Positions 46,244 to 62,035 of a DNA stretch of 64,000 nucleotides are shown here, in pieces. Position 1 is the first letter of the stretch, and every line of letters begins with the position of its first letter. Both the position numbers and the translations under genes were made by a program. The notes beneath the pieces are model-generated. The model ran no database searches. It was not told the DNA's origin and was given only the letters and a program-made list of their open reading frames with translations. Source of the DNA: Neurospora intermedia. Taxonomy: Eukaryota > Ascomycota > Sordariomycetes > Sordariales > Sordariaceae. Location of the stretch: positions 3,472,001-3,536,000 of the forward strand of contig BTPP01000005.1 in assembly GCA_037102815.1 (NCBI GenBank). Reading direction: 5' to 3'.

Positions 46244-49200
46244 GAACGATGTAGATAATCATGACCTCCTGCATTTTATCAATGGCATTGATTTACTGTC
46301 TGGTTGTCACATCTCCATGAGCTTCCCATGTTCGTGCCTTGACGATGTCCATTTGCCTTGTACCTCCATCCATAGGTTATTACCCACCCCCTTATCATTC
46401 TAAAGAGGCCTCGAAGTCTCGAGTCAATTCGAGACCAACTCGGATTATTACCCTCCGTTTGGACCGGCATAGTCTCCAGCTCCGGAACTCCGTTCAATCT
46501 CCAGTCCGGCATTTCCCCCCCTCAACCAGGCCTAGGTAGAAAGCCAGTACGTAAAGACAGACTTTGCCTAACAATCGTCGACGGTGACTGACCCAATCGG
46601 ACTGGACCCATTTGCCCCTTTCCTTTCTTGGTTGCTGGGATTTCAAAGTATTGGAATTCCAATGTAAGGTATTGTCAGGGATTTAGATCCCAAACATCCG
46701 GCTGTTTCGTCTTTTTAGGTTGTGGCTGTGGCTGGTTTTAGCCATTCCTTTTTTTTTCTGTTTGGGAAAAGAGTAAGTCCGGATCGAAATAAACCAACGT
46801 GCTTAAACTGCTGTTGATAGGAGATTTCCATCACGCGCGGGAGGAGGATGAGACATGAGACTCCTCCGCGTGCGGATAGCGACTGTGAAAGGAGATAGGC
46901 AAGATCATCCATCCAGAACACTCGGAGCCTTATCCGTCAAGACCGCCTTGGCTATGGTCCCGGCAACTTGCTTTTCTACAGAGCCGGGGCCATGGCAGGC
47001 TGGGGTTGGGGCTGGACCTAGACTGGCCGGTGGCGGGCGGAACAAGACATTTTAGGCGGGTGCGGGTGGACGGCAGGACGGGAAGGTGGAAGGCCTGGCC
47101 CGACGTCTGGTGCTGTTGGTGCTGGGAATTGTGTATCTGACAGCTCGCAGTCATCATCCTTGCTGCTTAGAGCGGAACTGACAGCTATGAAACAAGGGCG
47201 TACGATGAATACATCCCGACGGTGCACTGGGACTGTGTGGTATGTGAGATACGGGTTAGTCGGTGTATGATCACGGAAGGAGGACGGAGAATCATATCAC
47301 TCCGACGGTTCAATGTCAGGTCATGGCAATGAGAAGTGCGATGATAGATAGCATTGTGGATGTGAAAAGGTAGGATTGGGTTGAAGAGAGGTTGACAGAG
47401 GCGGTGGTTTCTGGTCAGGGACACCCGACTGCTTGGATAAAGGTTTGAATTAGGGTGAAACAATGCAGATCAACCAACGATGGAAAAAGGCCTGAAGAAG
47501 GGTAGCAAAATGACGTAACTAGCGTAGAAGACTGAATAGGGTGTTGATGCTCAACTTTGCATCGCTGATTGATTCCGGTTTTCTTATTTGCCATTGAAGA
47601 ATCGCATAATACATAACATCATGTTGATGGAGTACAGATGATGTCCTTGTCCCAGCTTTTACCTCCGGGACGACGTCGGCGTCTTCGTTTTGAACTACGG
47701 TGACAGACTCCCGGAATCCACACAGTACCGAGCAGCGCGTGCAGCCCAGCACCAAGCGAATGCGACCAGGCACGGTCTTCGGCAAAATACACGTGCCAAA
47801 TAACCGACAGTAGCGCGGCCTATTGATGCGACCTGATGTTTGTAGCTGGTTTTCCCGCTGAGTTATCCAATTAGCCCTCGTTCAATACGGTCCTGACAGC
47901 CTGTCTCACCTGTGGCGTGCAGGCTGTCACAACGTGGTTCATTGGAGAAGGGGACCCTGGTTCGGTGTGCCTGGTTCCTGGATTCTCCCCACATCCCGAA
48001 AGGCTAGGAAAGCCATCGGGATCTGTCAAGTTGCCGTGTGAGACAAATGGAATTGGAATTGGAATTGGATTTGTATTTTTGGGTTGTGGAGTTGGGAATG
48101 ATGGGCTTGACCTCCAGCATCATCCAGGATGACATGCTTAGGCAGCGGTGGTCATCGGGAGAAAAATTCGAAATATCCACTTGGTGAAGCATTTAGTGCT
48201 TCTAGTGCTGTTTTCAAGTCCATTCTCCCGGGTTTTCAATGCCATCGAAAAGTCCGAGAGACGGGAATCTCAGCTCTTCGTTCTAGCGGCTACCTACACA
48301 GTATCAATATGCCATCATGTCGATCGTAGAACTGAAAAAAAAATCTTGACCGAACAGGGGACTCACTGAAGGCATTAGCTCCTGTCTACTGACAAATTTC
48401 AGCTTTCCGACACTGCCCTTACCGAAGTCAGAAAAGAGTCAGCAACACAAAAAGGGTCGGCCCGCGATAAGGCGGATAACGAAAAAGAGGAATCTTCGAG
48501 GTGGTTGGGGCAGGTTGCTTATGCGACATGGAACTTCCTACCGGCTCACCTTGCTCCCGCCAAGCTTGAAGTACATCGTGCAACTGGTTCTAACCTCGAG
48601 ATATGTGAACAACACGAGAAACAAAGACGAAATGAGGCTAGACCTGCCGACGCTGTCAGTCTTTCATGCAACACACACACTGTCCTCAGGGTCCATCCAC
48701 CCTTGGTGTACACAATCTTCAGACTGTCAACGGGGAAGAAGCGCAAAGCAGGTCAATGACCCGAACTGACGGATATCCCTCCTATCCAGTCAGAACCGGG
48801 CATTTTATCAGCATGTCTCGGGTCGGGTTCGACCTGTTCGGCGCTTAGGTTGCGGCCTGCAGAGGTGGAGCTTGTGGCGACTTCCTTGTTCGAGGTTCGG
48901 TGATCAGAAGGGTAACGAGTGGTTCTGGATGAATGACCATGGAAGGCTGGGGAGCTGTTGAGGCCTTGTGAAAACTCCCTGCGCCGCTCTAGATCGACGG
49001 CGGAACTTCTGCCAGATACCGCGTGGCATGTTGGTCAGGATGTTCCAGACCGGCTGGCTTCTCGTGGTGCCGAACTCCGAGTTGAGAGACACACCGATGT
49101 GGAGCTCTAGACCATCTCCTTCCACTTCACAATGAAGGTTTATCTCCTCTACGTATTGGTCGGGATGGCCTCAGATCGCGGGGAGGGTCTCCAAACAGGA

Positions 49201-52200
49201 ATACCTCTATCTAGTTGCGGGGGCAAGATGATGAATGCGAATACGTATGAGACCCACAGTGCTAGGACGCTCCTACCTTCCGAAAGTTTTCGGGGCTCGA
49301 GTTTAGTGCGATTAGCTGCGCTGTCTAGACTAAGCGGAAGGGAATGAGGAAAGAAGACTTTTGACTTTGCAGGAGCGAATGAAGTGATTGATGGGTGCAA
49401 GGAAGAAACTCTGTAGGGACACTTGTCTACACTTCGCCTAGCAATTAGGGGAATGACATCAATCTTTCCTGCAACATTCTGGCGCTCAAGGGCTCTGCGG
49501 CAGATGAGTCTTGGGAAGTTAGGTTCTCTCTGCGTTGGCAACTCTGTTCTGGTCGAGCGTCGTCTTGAGAGTTGCAGACCGTCTCATCCGCCTCGCGAAC
49601 TCTGCGCAGAATCATCGTCTGCCGAACGGTGCAGCAGCATATTCAGGAACGGTCATGAAGAAACAGTACCACTCAGCTGAAGACTGTTTTCCTTTCTTTT
49701 TTGTGTTCATCTCTTCCCATCGTGTTGCTTTCTGCCGCTCCAATGCGAATTTGTTTTTTATAAGAGCGGTTAGACAAGGTGTTGTCATTCATGACAGCAA
49801 AAGCTGAAGATACTGGAACCTCAATACAGTTTGGTCTTCAACAAGCTGTACATACTTGTTTGTCCACGGCTTGGATAATATTTCGAGACATTCAATCAGA
49901 TAGCTAAACGTCGGCGTGGTTGTTTCGTCGTGATGAGACATATCTCTGCATACAATCTGTCAGGAACGAGGTCGTAGTGGTCTCCGACTTCTCACCCCTT
50001 GTCCCAGATGTGTCTTCTGTAAATAGAGGTTGTTGTCTGCACTCAGTGCACCATGTAGCATGTGTAAGTAGTCACGGTAGTGCACTGTAGTTGCTGCGTG
50101 GAAGGAGTTGAAGATTGTAACGCCAACCGGCGCGCAATGTGACCTCGTGGGTTGTATCGTGTTACCGTTGAGTTTTCTCAGGTTAAGCAATAAGAGTAAA
50201 AAGCAATGTAGTATGCAATTGACCAATCATGCAACGATCCAAGCCAAGACGCGTTTCTTAGTGGGCGTTGGATCTGGGTCGTACTCGTCCTCAACATAGA
50301 CAAAGCTGAATGTTAGCCATCAGACGAGGGTTCGTGGACGTGCTACAAATGAACGCTTGGTCGATGTGTCGCAAGGAACGGAGAAGGTGACCGTTCCCCG
50401 GTAACATCAATGTGCCAACCTCGAATACAGTATGTATTCATCTCGAAGCCCGTACCTTTATGATATGTTGTTGAGTCGAGTTGTAATACTACATGCCGAA
50501 TTTAGTCGGTGGCCCGGGCCGGTGGTTCCAACGGATGACGCCACATCCCATTACGACGGGACTCGTATGCTAGCTAATCACGTTGCATACCAATAGTTTG
50601 TTCATATGGGTATACAGTATGACGGCGCATTCCACATATATTTAGAGAGACGATGAATATACCAGACAGCCAGAAACAATTTGAGCTCTCGTATAAGCTT
50701 CGTCATATCCATCCTTTGCTGTCACAGAATAAGAGATTTTGGGGGATTCCTGGGATTGGTCTACGTTTTTTCAAAGTGCTGGTCTGAACATGAAGGATAC
50801 ATACTCACATATAGTATCAACACGTATATGACGTGTCGGTACGTGTCCGACTGTGTGCTTGCTTTGCATCACATTGCAGACTGGCCGAACGAGGCATGAT
50901 CACGAACAGGCAGAAGATGTTATCCAAATGGCCAAGGCGTTTCAGTGCAGTTTCAGGCCATCCGTACCTGCTCGCTATCGAACTGAGAGCTACCCTTGTT
51001 TATCACAATACTACGACACCATATCAAACAGGTGGGGTTAAACTCAGTTGGGAACTTTCCCCTGCAGCCCCTCAGCTGTTGTTAGTCAAGAAACCGTTGA
51101 AGACCTCACCAAACCCCAACAAGTTTAGGGCGTGTTCGGCGACTTTTGTAAATGGACTTTTGGAGATGATTTTTGGGATGTCGTCCGTATCATGTACATA
51201 CACTACTACACTACTGCCAGATAAACGGGTCTTGGTCACTAATTTTCCCAAGTCCGATTTCCGGAGCTCTTGAGCCGTGGATGTGTGTTTTTCCGACATG
51301 GTGGTGAATGCTTTTTGACGCCGTTGCAGTTTGCTCCTCTCAACTTCCCAAATTATGTCCGAGTCCGGATTTTCGGAGACGCCGAACTCGGCCCTAAGCT
51401 GATCGTCAACGCTAAAGGGAGATCCAGAAAAGAAGGTGGTTGGAATGATGGTCGCTTTCGAGAACATGATGATATCCACGCTAGAACAATTCCACCGAAG
51501 AGGATCCGACACCAAGTTTCGAGCTTAGCCTTGTTGAAGGCCACTCGGTGGATGATGAACTCGCTTCTAGCTTGGATATCTTCAGATGAACGGGGCGGCT
51601 GACAGCTTGATGCAGTTGTGTTGTTTCGGCTTCATAACGAAAAACAGCAAGGTGCCGTGGATAGAGGTAGCAAGGTGGATGGCAAGGTGGAGAGGAGAGG
51701 AATGCAGGAGCGGCCGTGGGTTGAGGGAGAAGAAGTCATGAGTAATGAGATGCAGAAACTGAAGTGTGTGCAGATTGTGGAACAGCTTCAAGCTCACCTT
51801 GATATCTGTAGTGATATGATATTCCCGGGCCCAGATGATATTCCCGGAGGGTGGTTCTGAGTGCTGAAGCCCGGGCTGCAAGGCAGCTTGACCGGCGTCG
51901 CCGTGATGCGTACCCGCACGAGGAGTGAACAAATGCCCACTGGGTGGATGAACGAGAAAGGAGTTCATCAGGATCCATTTCTCTCTCGTCCACTGCCGAG
52001 GTTGCCTCTCTTGCAACCTACGGATCTGAGGGAATGAGCGGCCGTAAAGATGAATGTAGCTCCAGATCGCGCGGCAGGTCGTTTGGTGGGATATTGAGAA
52101 ATGAGGATGACAAAAGGGCTGACAGTGGAATTTGGAATGGGTAAGGGGAAGGTGTCCACAGCGATAAGGCGGGATGCGTTGATTTTCGTCCTCCACATCT

Positions 52201-53047
52201 AGCATCGAGATGGTTGTCTGGTGGTGGTTAGGTTATGTGTAGCGTCCCGGGTAGATTCTATGATGGTGGGGACGTAGAATTGGCTCTGCACTACAAAACA
52301 GGGGCATTTAACCCCGACCTGTAGTGTAACTTGTAAGCACTTGCTGACTGTGGACCCACCTGCCGCCTGCTCCTGCGTAAAGCCCGAGCACTTGCATTCT
52401 TTTTGTGGGGAGAAGAAGAGGGCCAGCCAACCCCAGCTACAGTAGAAACCCCTGGAGGTGCAAACAATTAGGGCTGCCAGAATTCTTTTGCATTTTGTGG
52501 GGTATTTGTACTTTAGGGAGGTTGCATTTGACTGCACACTAAAAACTCCTGCAGTTGCAACTTCCCCTGATGCTAAACCCCACTTACTGCACTATGTATG
52601 TACCAGCTGAGTGCCAGATTCATAGAGGCATACTGAGACTGCTAACTGTTAGTTGCATAGGTAGACAACGACTCGTTTCTTGCATCAGCATGGGTCAAGT
52701 TTTGTTAGAGTGATTACTTGTAACCCCATACTGGCTGGGATTTAGAGACCCCTCTCTTTCAGTCCTTCGGTGGTCTTTTGGTGGTCCGGACGCTTACTTC
52801 TATGTACAGGTAGTCTGTGCGCTGGACCCCCCCCCCCTTTTCCCTCTCTCCTGCAAACACCTTATTCATTGCAAGAAAAATCGTCTCCAAAACTGAGTTG
52901 CACCTGCAGGGGTTTTTTTGCTGTATTTCTCTTCCACTGAGTCTTCCTTCCACCGACAACCAATCAACGCAACTCTACTTCGTTACCTACACTACCTCTA
53001 GCTAGGGCACTTTGTGGACGTTCTTCGCCCTGACTCCCAGAGCAACC

Positions 53048-53083
<36 letters not shown>

Positions 53084-56000
53084 CGTTTTTCGTTTTGGAC
53101 CCCTCACGAAGGAGGAAAATACCTAGACAGAGAGCCTACCGCTTTGCTCGACAATTGGAGCGGCAAATGTACCGTGACACAAGCCGTAATGTGCCCGCTC
53201 AAGCCCTCTCGACGATACGTCCTTTCCAATGGCCGATGAGTGACGAGAAGTGATCTTCGGTCCCGTCGCACAGTCAGCACCTAAAAGTTTAAATCGACCA
53301 CCTTATTCAGTTGACCATACCGTGATGAAGTATCAGTGCCCGGTTCCAGTGTTTGAGAAGCGGCACTTGGATTTCGTCAATCCAAATTGGGGTCCTTTGA
53401 GACAACAACACCCCGCGCGCAATCCCAAACTGGTGTAATTACTGTCTGCATCACAATGTTGAGGTATGCTCTAGTGCTACTACCTCTACGTCCCTGCCCG
53501 CCTGATCAGGAAGGTCTGCCTCATTGACTCCCACACTTTGCATCATCATCTCTGCATCGCATGCGACTAGCTTCCCGCTGTCCCAAGCACTCTCGAAGCG
53601 AGAATCCTCTTCAAGAACCTCGGAAATACCGGCACACCGGCACCGGACCCCACCGCACTATGTACCGGTCTAGGCACAACCCTACCTAATGCGCACAAAC
53701 TGACATCAGCATATTATCGTAGGTACTTGCAGATCGAAGATGAGCAGCCCTGCTCAGGGTTGTGAGCCGGAGACATCTTACTCCGCGAAACCTTGAAACA
53801 TTGGGGACTTGCGGGTACACAGACACTCCAGATCCGGGGGCTGTGAAGAAGTTGAGTTTCAGGTTTGTTTTTCTTTTCTTTTTTCTCTTCCCGAGGCAAT
53901 GTCAGATCGCGAGAGATCATGCCAACGTTTAATGAATGGAGGCATACCGACTCACATGGCCATCCTCGATGCCGGCCAGCAACCCAACTTGAAGTCACAC
54001 TGGATATAGCTTCAAAGAAGGGTACCTACTCGTCGTCACACCGCCTCGAATCTCCAGAACCAATATACAACAAGCGACATGCAAATTTGACCGAGTCTGG
54101 TGAATAACCCGACACTATGAGCCGCGTCTGCATCAAGACTGCCAGGCGTTTCTAGCCCAGGCGAGTAAGCTTCATCCGCTGCCCCCGCTTGGTCAGCGGT
54201 TCATCACCGCGCTTAGTTGGGTGCGAGATGAAAGCGACACGGCGGTTGCCGTCCATCCTTGAACCAAGTCCAAAAACCTCCTGCTCAAATTGGCCGAGGT
54301 AATTTGTCTTGCCACCAAATTGGGCAGGTATATCCCATATCCCGAAAATTATCACAAGCAGCCGGCGTGTCTCCCGTCCAGCTCCGACTTACCGACGGAC
54401 ATCTTTCCATCTCTTGCCATTGGTCCATTCGGCTCCGTGGCTCGTTCGGCATCCGGTTCCACGTGCCTTACCGGGCTTCCGTGGAGCCATCCGTGGATCC
54501 GTCCGTGCGTGCAAATACGGGGAAGACAGGGTCTTCATTTTGACAGTCATAGTGCACAATCTAACCCTGGTTTGTTTCTTAGTTTGGTACCAAAAAGAAA
54601 GGCCATTTCTACTCTGAGCCACCAAATGTTGGAAAAGCGTTCGATTTTCAAACAGACGGGTACTGAAAGGGGACCACCCTCTCATATCTTCCCGTCTTGC
54701 GGGTCCTGAGTCTGTACATAGCGTTTTCCACCCTGGCTATTGTCCTATGACGCTTCAAACGGAGGCCAGTTTCTCTCTTTGGAGGCCAATGAGAGCCCCA
54801 AATTTCCCCTGTTCAACCTATGGCCGAAGACCAAACTAAGAAACAAACCAGTATTGAACTATAGGTGCCCCACCTACTATGGTCCGATGTTGCGACCCCG
54901 TCTTCGTAGATCAGTAGCGTATGTCTAGAGAGATGGAAGCGAGATCAAATGACATGATTGACGCCGAGAAAAATCGGTAGTGGATAACATCTCACTTAAC
55001 TAGAGGTACAGTACCTAGTATTCCTACACCACTGCGGTCACTTTCGCAATAGCGTGCCAAGACTGTCGGTATTAAAATCAGCATTGCCGGCCTACCTACG
55101 CTACATGATAGGTCCGATCGATGCGATCTTCGTAGCTTTGACATCTGAGCTAAAGTTAACGAAACACGAAGTTTATGGTAGATCATCAACGACGGAGGTT
55201 GCGAGACAAGGCTTCATTCTGGCGCAATTCGTCTCTACGTGTAATGTAGTGTAGTGTAGTGCAGTCACGGGGCGCTATAGTGTAGTTCAATGCTTGAAAG
55301 TTTGTTAGCGTTAACACTTGCAACCTCTTTTTGGCAGGGGAAAGGATAAGGAGATTCGGCGTTCCTATTGGTTTAAACCACCTTACTACATCCAAGATCG
55401 GCAAGCGAATATGTCTCACATACAAACGATGGTAGAACATGACTCGATTTACAGCTTGGCGATAACAGACTAGTAGTAGTGTAGACACTGTTACGCCAGG
55501 ACTCTCGCAAAACCCACCTGAAAGCAGTAAAAGAGCACTCGGTAAGTACCGCGCTAACGGAACTTTTAGGAAGAGTGAACTGCAGTCACATGGGAAAAGG
55601 GGAGTCCACCCTTTTAATCCCTTTCTGGTATTATGTCCGCTTTCGAAGAGAAACAACAGAAAAAGAAAAGAAAGGCGTACTGTATACTGTCTCTTGCGTG
55701 TTTCAATTTTCGAAAAAAGGAATTGCCGTTCGTGCCGACACCCTTCGGCTGACTCCCGAGACACTCGCAGGCCGAACTCCGGCCGAGGTTCCGAAAAAAA
55801 AGGTGATATTGAGACTCCGTCACGACGTCAACAGCCGGTAGTCGGTACACTGAAACCACCATGCAAGCTCTACACTGCTGCAACACATTCAGCACAGCAC
55901 TTTATAACTCAGATACCCTGTGCGTATATGTTCGCTCAGCATATAGTGTCGCATCGGCCTATTGCAAAAAAACAGCGCGAAGGGGCGAATTGATAAAACT

Positions 56001-59000
56001 GTGATTGATATAGTTATCACGACAGCAGTTAAGATCTATTCCGGAAGTCGTGAGACTACCGTAGCACTCAAAATACCGTTCAGTTTTAGGAGACATGGCG
56101 AATGCGGAAGGTCGTTCGTCAAAAGGCAGGTATAGTAGATCAAGTGCGGCTTAGCCATCCACTCCCCGGAGATGATCAAAGCTCTTTGCGGAGTTTCTTT
56201 TGACGAAAAGAGCGCCGCGATCGTGCAAAAGTATTCATATCGCGAAGGAGATAAGCATTGTGATTTCCGACGCCGGCGACTCGCATACGATACGATATGC
56301 CAGATTGTGCGACGTGGAGACCGTGGACAAAGGTCAGGAATACAAGCGGGCCGCTGACGGAGCGGGAAGATTACCGCAACGGGATGGCTGACAGTGCGGG
56401 ATTGGTCGGTTGGCTGGTTTTTTTTTTGTTGTTTTCCTTTTTTCGGCTCCGTCCAGTCGAGGCACGGTTCAACAACTGAAGCCATTGCCCCCCCAAAAAA
56501 GTTGCCAATTTACACAGTCTCTTATACTAACGTCAGGGATGCCTGTCTCCCATGGCGATAGATGTCACTCAGGTTGCATTTGCACGAAGCGAGAAACGAA
56601 CAGAGGAGGTGGCAGTGAAAACGGCTTAAAGCAAGAGGTGATGTCGCCGTTGGCGTGGAAGGAACATTTGGTTACAGTAAAACCCTATCGCCCTTGCGAT
56701 ATTAGCAGGCCCCTTGGTTTTAAGATCAGGCCCCCTTGCACACCGGTCGGTCTCATAGGCTCGACTCCCTTCTACAATTGGCTTGGCCGTGCAGTCTGAT
56801 TCCCGTTTAGGAAAGGGTGAGTGTGGAGCGGAAAGGTGGGACCCCTCCATTCCAGGTCGCGGGCTTCGCTTCGAAGGGACCAAGGGGACCTCTTGCACTT
56901 TCTGTGTGGGTAGGTGGCTTCAGGTCTGGCCCAGTCGCAGGGCAGGCACCTCGGGGTTCTCGGGGCACTCCTTCTGTCTGTCATTCAGTGTCTCTTACCT
57001 CTAGGTACCTCTACCTTACCTACCTCTACTATGTATACCCAACACCTTCGTTTTCATCTTTTCAAGCTGCAAGTCATCAAATCTCCTTTCGGGATGTCTG
57101 GCATCGACACATCATCATGTCTTGCCCAGTACGTGTACACAGTTGTTTGCTTCTGTTCAAGGCTCCCAAGGGAAGCAAGCATAGAGGTAGCTGACATCAA
57201 GCGCGGAACTGAAATCCACCTTGTAGCGACGGGATGTTGCCGACTGTTCAAAGTTCCTGACAGTTGGGTGCGTTCCTGACTGCGGACGTTCGGCGGGAGT
57301 GCCGTAGTGTAGTGTACCTTCCTGTGGATGCGAAGGTGTCAATCCGCCATCCACCCACTTTCCGTCCTTGCAGCAATTCAGCTGTCAGACAGGAGGTTCC
57401 ACTACTGTCAGCTTCTTGCAGCCAGTGAAATGGGTCAATTGCATGCGGAGGGGTCCACTTGGCCTTCTACTCCCGGTTCCCTCGTCAACTTCCTCGTCAG
57501 TCTCCTCAATCGGAGCTATCGTCTAGCGCAATCCTCCGCGTTTCAATCAACACCCATTCCTCCAAGCTTCACCAACTCGAGCGACGGACCCAGCTTCTAT
57601 TGCATCACATGGTATCCAGCCAGCTGATATGCTTCGCATAGTCGAGCCATGGGTCCCCTCCCCTGAGGACACAGCCGACCGACCAGGTTAGGGTTGGTAC
57701 TTGGTACACAACTGAACGAAAGCACTTCCACTTACAGTAAGTTACTAGACAGGAAAAAGCAAAGTGAGCGGCGGCACTGTGGCTGCAGGCCAGAGATATT
57801 CCCCAGGGCATGGCATCGCATCGCATCGATGGAGGCTATACCTTTAGCCAGGCCCTTCCTACCCAGGGCAACCCGACTCTTGAGGATCGCTTCTCCCCGG
57901 AGATTGCAATGTGGACACATCCAGATATCAACATGCCGCCACGCCAGCATTATCCAAGAAGTTCACCTAACCCTAGTGCACCATCAAGTCATTGCTTCAT
58001 CCCTGGCTCTCGCTTCTTTGTCTCGGTGGTTCGTCGGTTGCCTTTAGCTTCCGCCCAAGATTACCAAAGCAAGGGGCCTGGCTGCTAGTAGGTTAGGTTT
58101 GCCAGTATGTCTCCAGACTCTTATGCCAGATTCGTACTTTGCCTAGCACCACACCACTTACAGTTCGCATAGGATCCTTACCTACATACTATTGCAGTAC
58201 CTGCTATATCCGCAGCTCGTGGGCTTCTGCCACACCCACTGCAACTCACTCACCCCTACCGATACCCCTGGCGGACCTTGTTCGGTAGTCGGCCCATGCA
58301 CTACCCCCCTTGCCTTTGGCCGTTGCGGGAGACTGCCCCAAATGGTGCATAGTCGTGAGAAAAAAATGGTTATACCAAAAAGGGGACAGGCGAGACAATG
58401 GACATCTGCATCCCGGTGCCAGACCAGACCCTCCTCGCCCGGGGTTGCTTGTTGCTGCAACATTGTCTCCGTACCCGTTACAGGCACCGTAGCCTTTTTC
58501 ACTCCCCCCTTTGATCCAGCAACGCTTCACATAAAGGGTCTCGTGGTGCCTTTTACCCAACGAGGTGCCAGCTCGATCCGACTAGAGTGACCACCAACTT
58601 GTGTGCATATAGGCCCATAACTGCAAGCCAACGCACCAACATTCGCTCACTACTTACGAACCTTTTATGCGCCTGCCTTACAGACAGTTTATCCACCACG
58701 TATATGCCAGACGCGCCGACCCGCATGACAGCTGCGCTGCTTACATCAACAAAAACCACTGAAAGATCGGATATCAGACATCTGCGTTAATCGAGTAACG
58801 TGTGGCTTAGACGAGTTTGGCGACAAGGGGTTGACAACCATCTTGAACAACCTTGGAATTGTTCTGTCAATCATTTGCTACTGCCGAACTTGGGAAGCAG
58901 CTAGTGCACACACACACCACTTCACGATTACAAAACGACAGCCTCAAACGAGATCGAAAGCGAAGAGGAAACACATACTTCAGCACACGACTACGAACTC

Positions 59001-60434
59001 GGAAACTTGCTCGTTGCTTCATAAAGAAGGAACGAATCTCCTGATATTCCTATAGTCCTGAAGGGCTCGCTCGGTAGCAGGAATCACATTTGGGGGTGAG
59101 TTGGAACGCTCAGAGGCTTAAAGATTTACACCAATGGCATGCCAGTGTGCGCCTTGACTTCCGTGTTTAGTATCAGGCCATGATGGATCATAGGTCCGGC
59201 TGAGTTGATCGTTTGTAGTTCGTCCACTAACCATGTACTTTACCTTAGCTCTTGTGGGTCACCGCCTGTGAACGTATCTCCACGGAAACCTTTTTGGACG
59301 ACTTCGTGTCCAGGGCACGGCCTTGTCAACGAGCATTTTGGTGAGTGAACGCGATTCAGTTACGTTTTCTCAGTGGCTCTCCTTCCCACCATTTCCCCTC
59401 TGTTTCAAAAAGACACCGTTTGACCAAACTCAACGGTGTCCTTCTGATCTACTGCATCATGCAGCCTTGGGGCCATGTCGTCATTCTGATCTCGGGCGGA
59501 GGATCTTAGTCGACACGGACCCCCAGGCTGGCATCGGCATGTCGGACGTGCTGTGGCCGACTGGATGACCTCTCTCAAGTGTTGTACTCTTTTGATGCGT
59601 ATCTATTTTGATATCTTCAGGACCTCCGTCTCATCGTTGGAGTGTCTACGTATGGCACGCGGTGTTGTAGTAGAAGGCTCGGTATTCTCTTCCCCACGTC
59701 AAAGCTCCGGGAGGCAGTTTGCCTTCCATCCACTACATTTATCATCACGCGTGGAGCTCGTCCGGAAACCGAATGACTCGACCTTCATCTTCTGCAGTTC
59801 CGTCTTTCTAATCCGTTGTTTACGTTCTTAGGTTGTTGGTTCAGTTTGAATTGCGGTACCTATACGTCGTGATTTCAGGTCGTATATTTCATTCGCTCAA
59901 GAGAAACACGAGAAGAACTTGCCGAAGAAGCGGACAATAACGACACTGGCGTCGGATTCATCTTCACGCCCAGCAAGTTAAATATTCCGGCACACACGGC
60001 CTTTTGCTCAGATCACATTCCTTCTCTTCACACCGAGCCAGGCATCAGACGGTTTTGGCCACTCGCCATAACCACGCACTTGTGGCTCGCCCACCGGAGC
60101 AGAGCGCCGCCGCACACGCAACATAGCAGACAGCTCCAGGCTATCCGGAATTTCGGTGTCCAGCTCCCTATCATTCATCGCTTCACTCTCTTTCCCATCC
60201 AGGTATATCCCTTCACACCTTCTCCCCCGCTCTTTACCTCCTATAGCCAGATACTCTTCCGGTCCATAGCGGGAGGCGAATCCATCCACGAGGACAACCA
60301 CCTTATAAGAACAAGTCCAAGGTGCACGACCATCGTCCGCCCGCAAAACTTTGTGCTTTGATCTTTCCGTCCAGGAGCACCAACGACCAAAGGAGCAACG
60401 ACCCGAAGCGCAAAGGCAGTTTCACGTTTGTTGT
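46244..60434. other. 14-kb gene-poor, non-RIP region
   Basis: Composition is normal and RIP damage is absent, yet I find no gene with a start, recognisable motif or intron pattern. The longest frames (51072-51515 minus, 51582-52205 minus, 55186-55764 minus, 56036-56485 minus) overlap comparably long frames on the other strand and show no domain. Two minus-strand stretches (48904-49125 and 49149-49541) read somewhat like decayed coding sequence. The part next to 60435 is promoter and leader of the C2H2 gene. ACCTACCT-type words recur (for example near 57000) and a TGTAG microsatellite lies at 55243-55262. Confidence 0.5.
53050..53083. repeat. 34-nt T homopolymer
   Basis: An uninterrupted T-run lies in the gene-poor region. 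The phenylalanine-rich frames across it are artefacts. Confidence 0.9.

Positions 60435-62035
<1,601 letters not shown>

Noticed and set aside
51072-52205. Minus-strand frames of 147 and 207 codons
   Set aside because: Plus-strand frames over the same bases are similarly open, there is no motif or intron pattern, and amino-acid use is random-looking.
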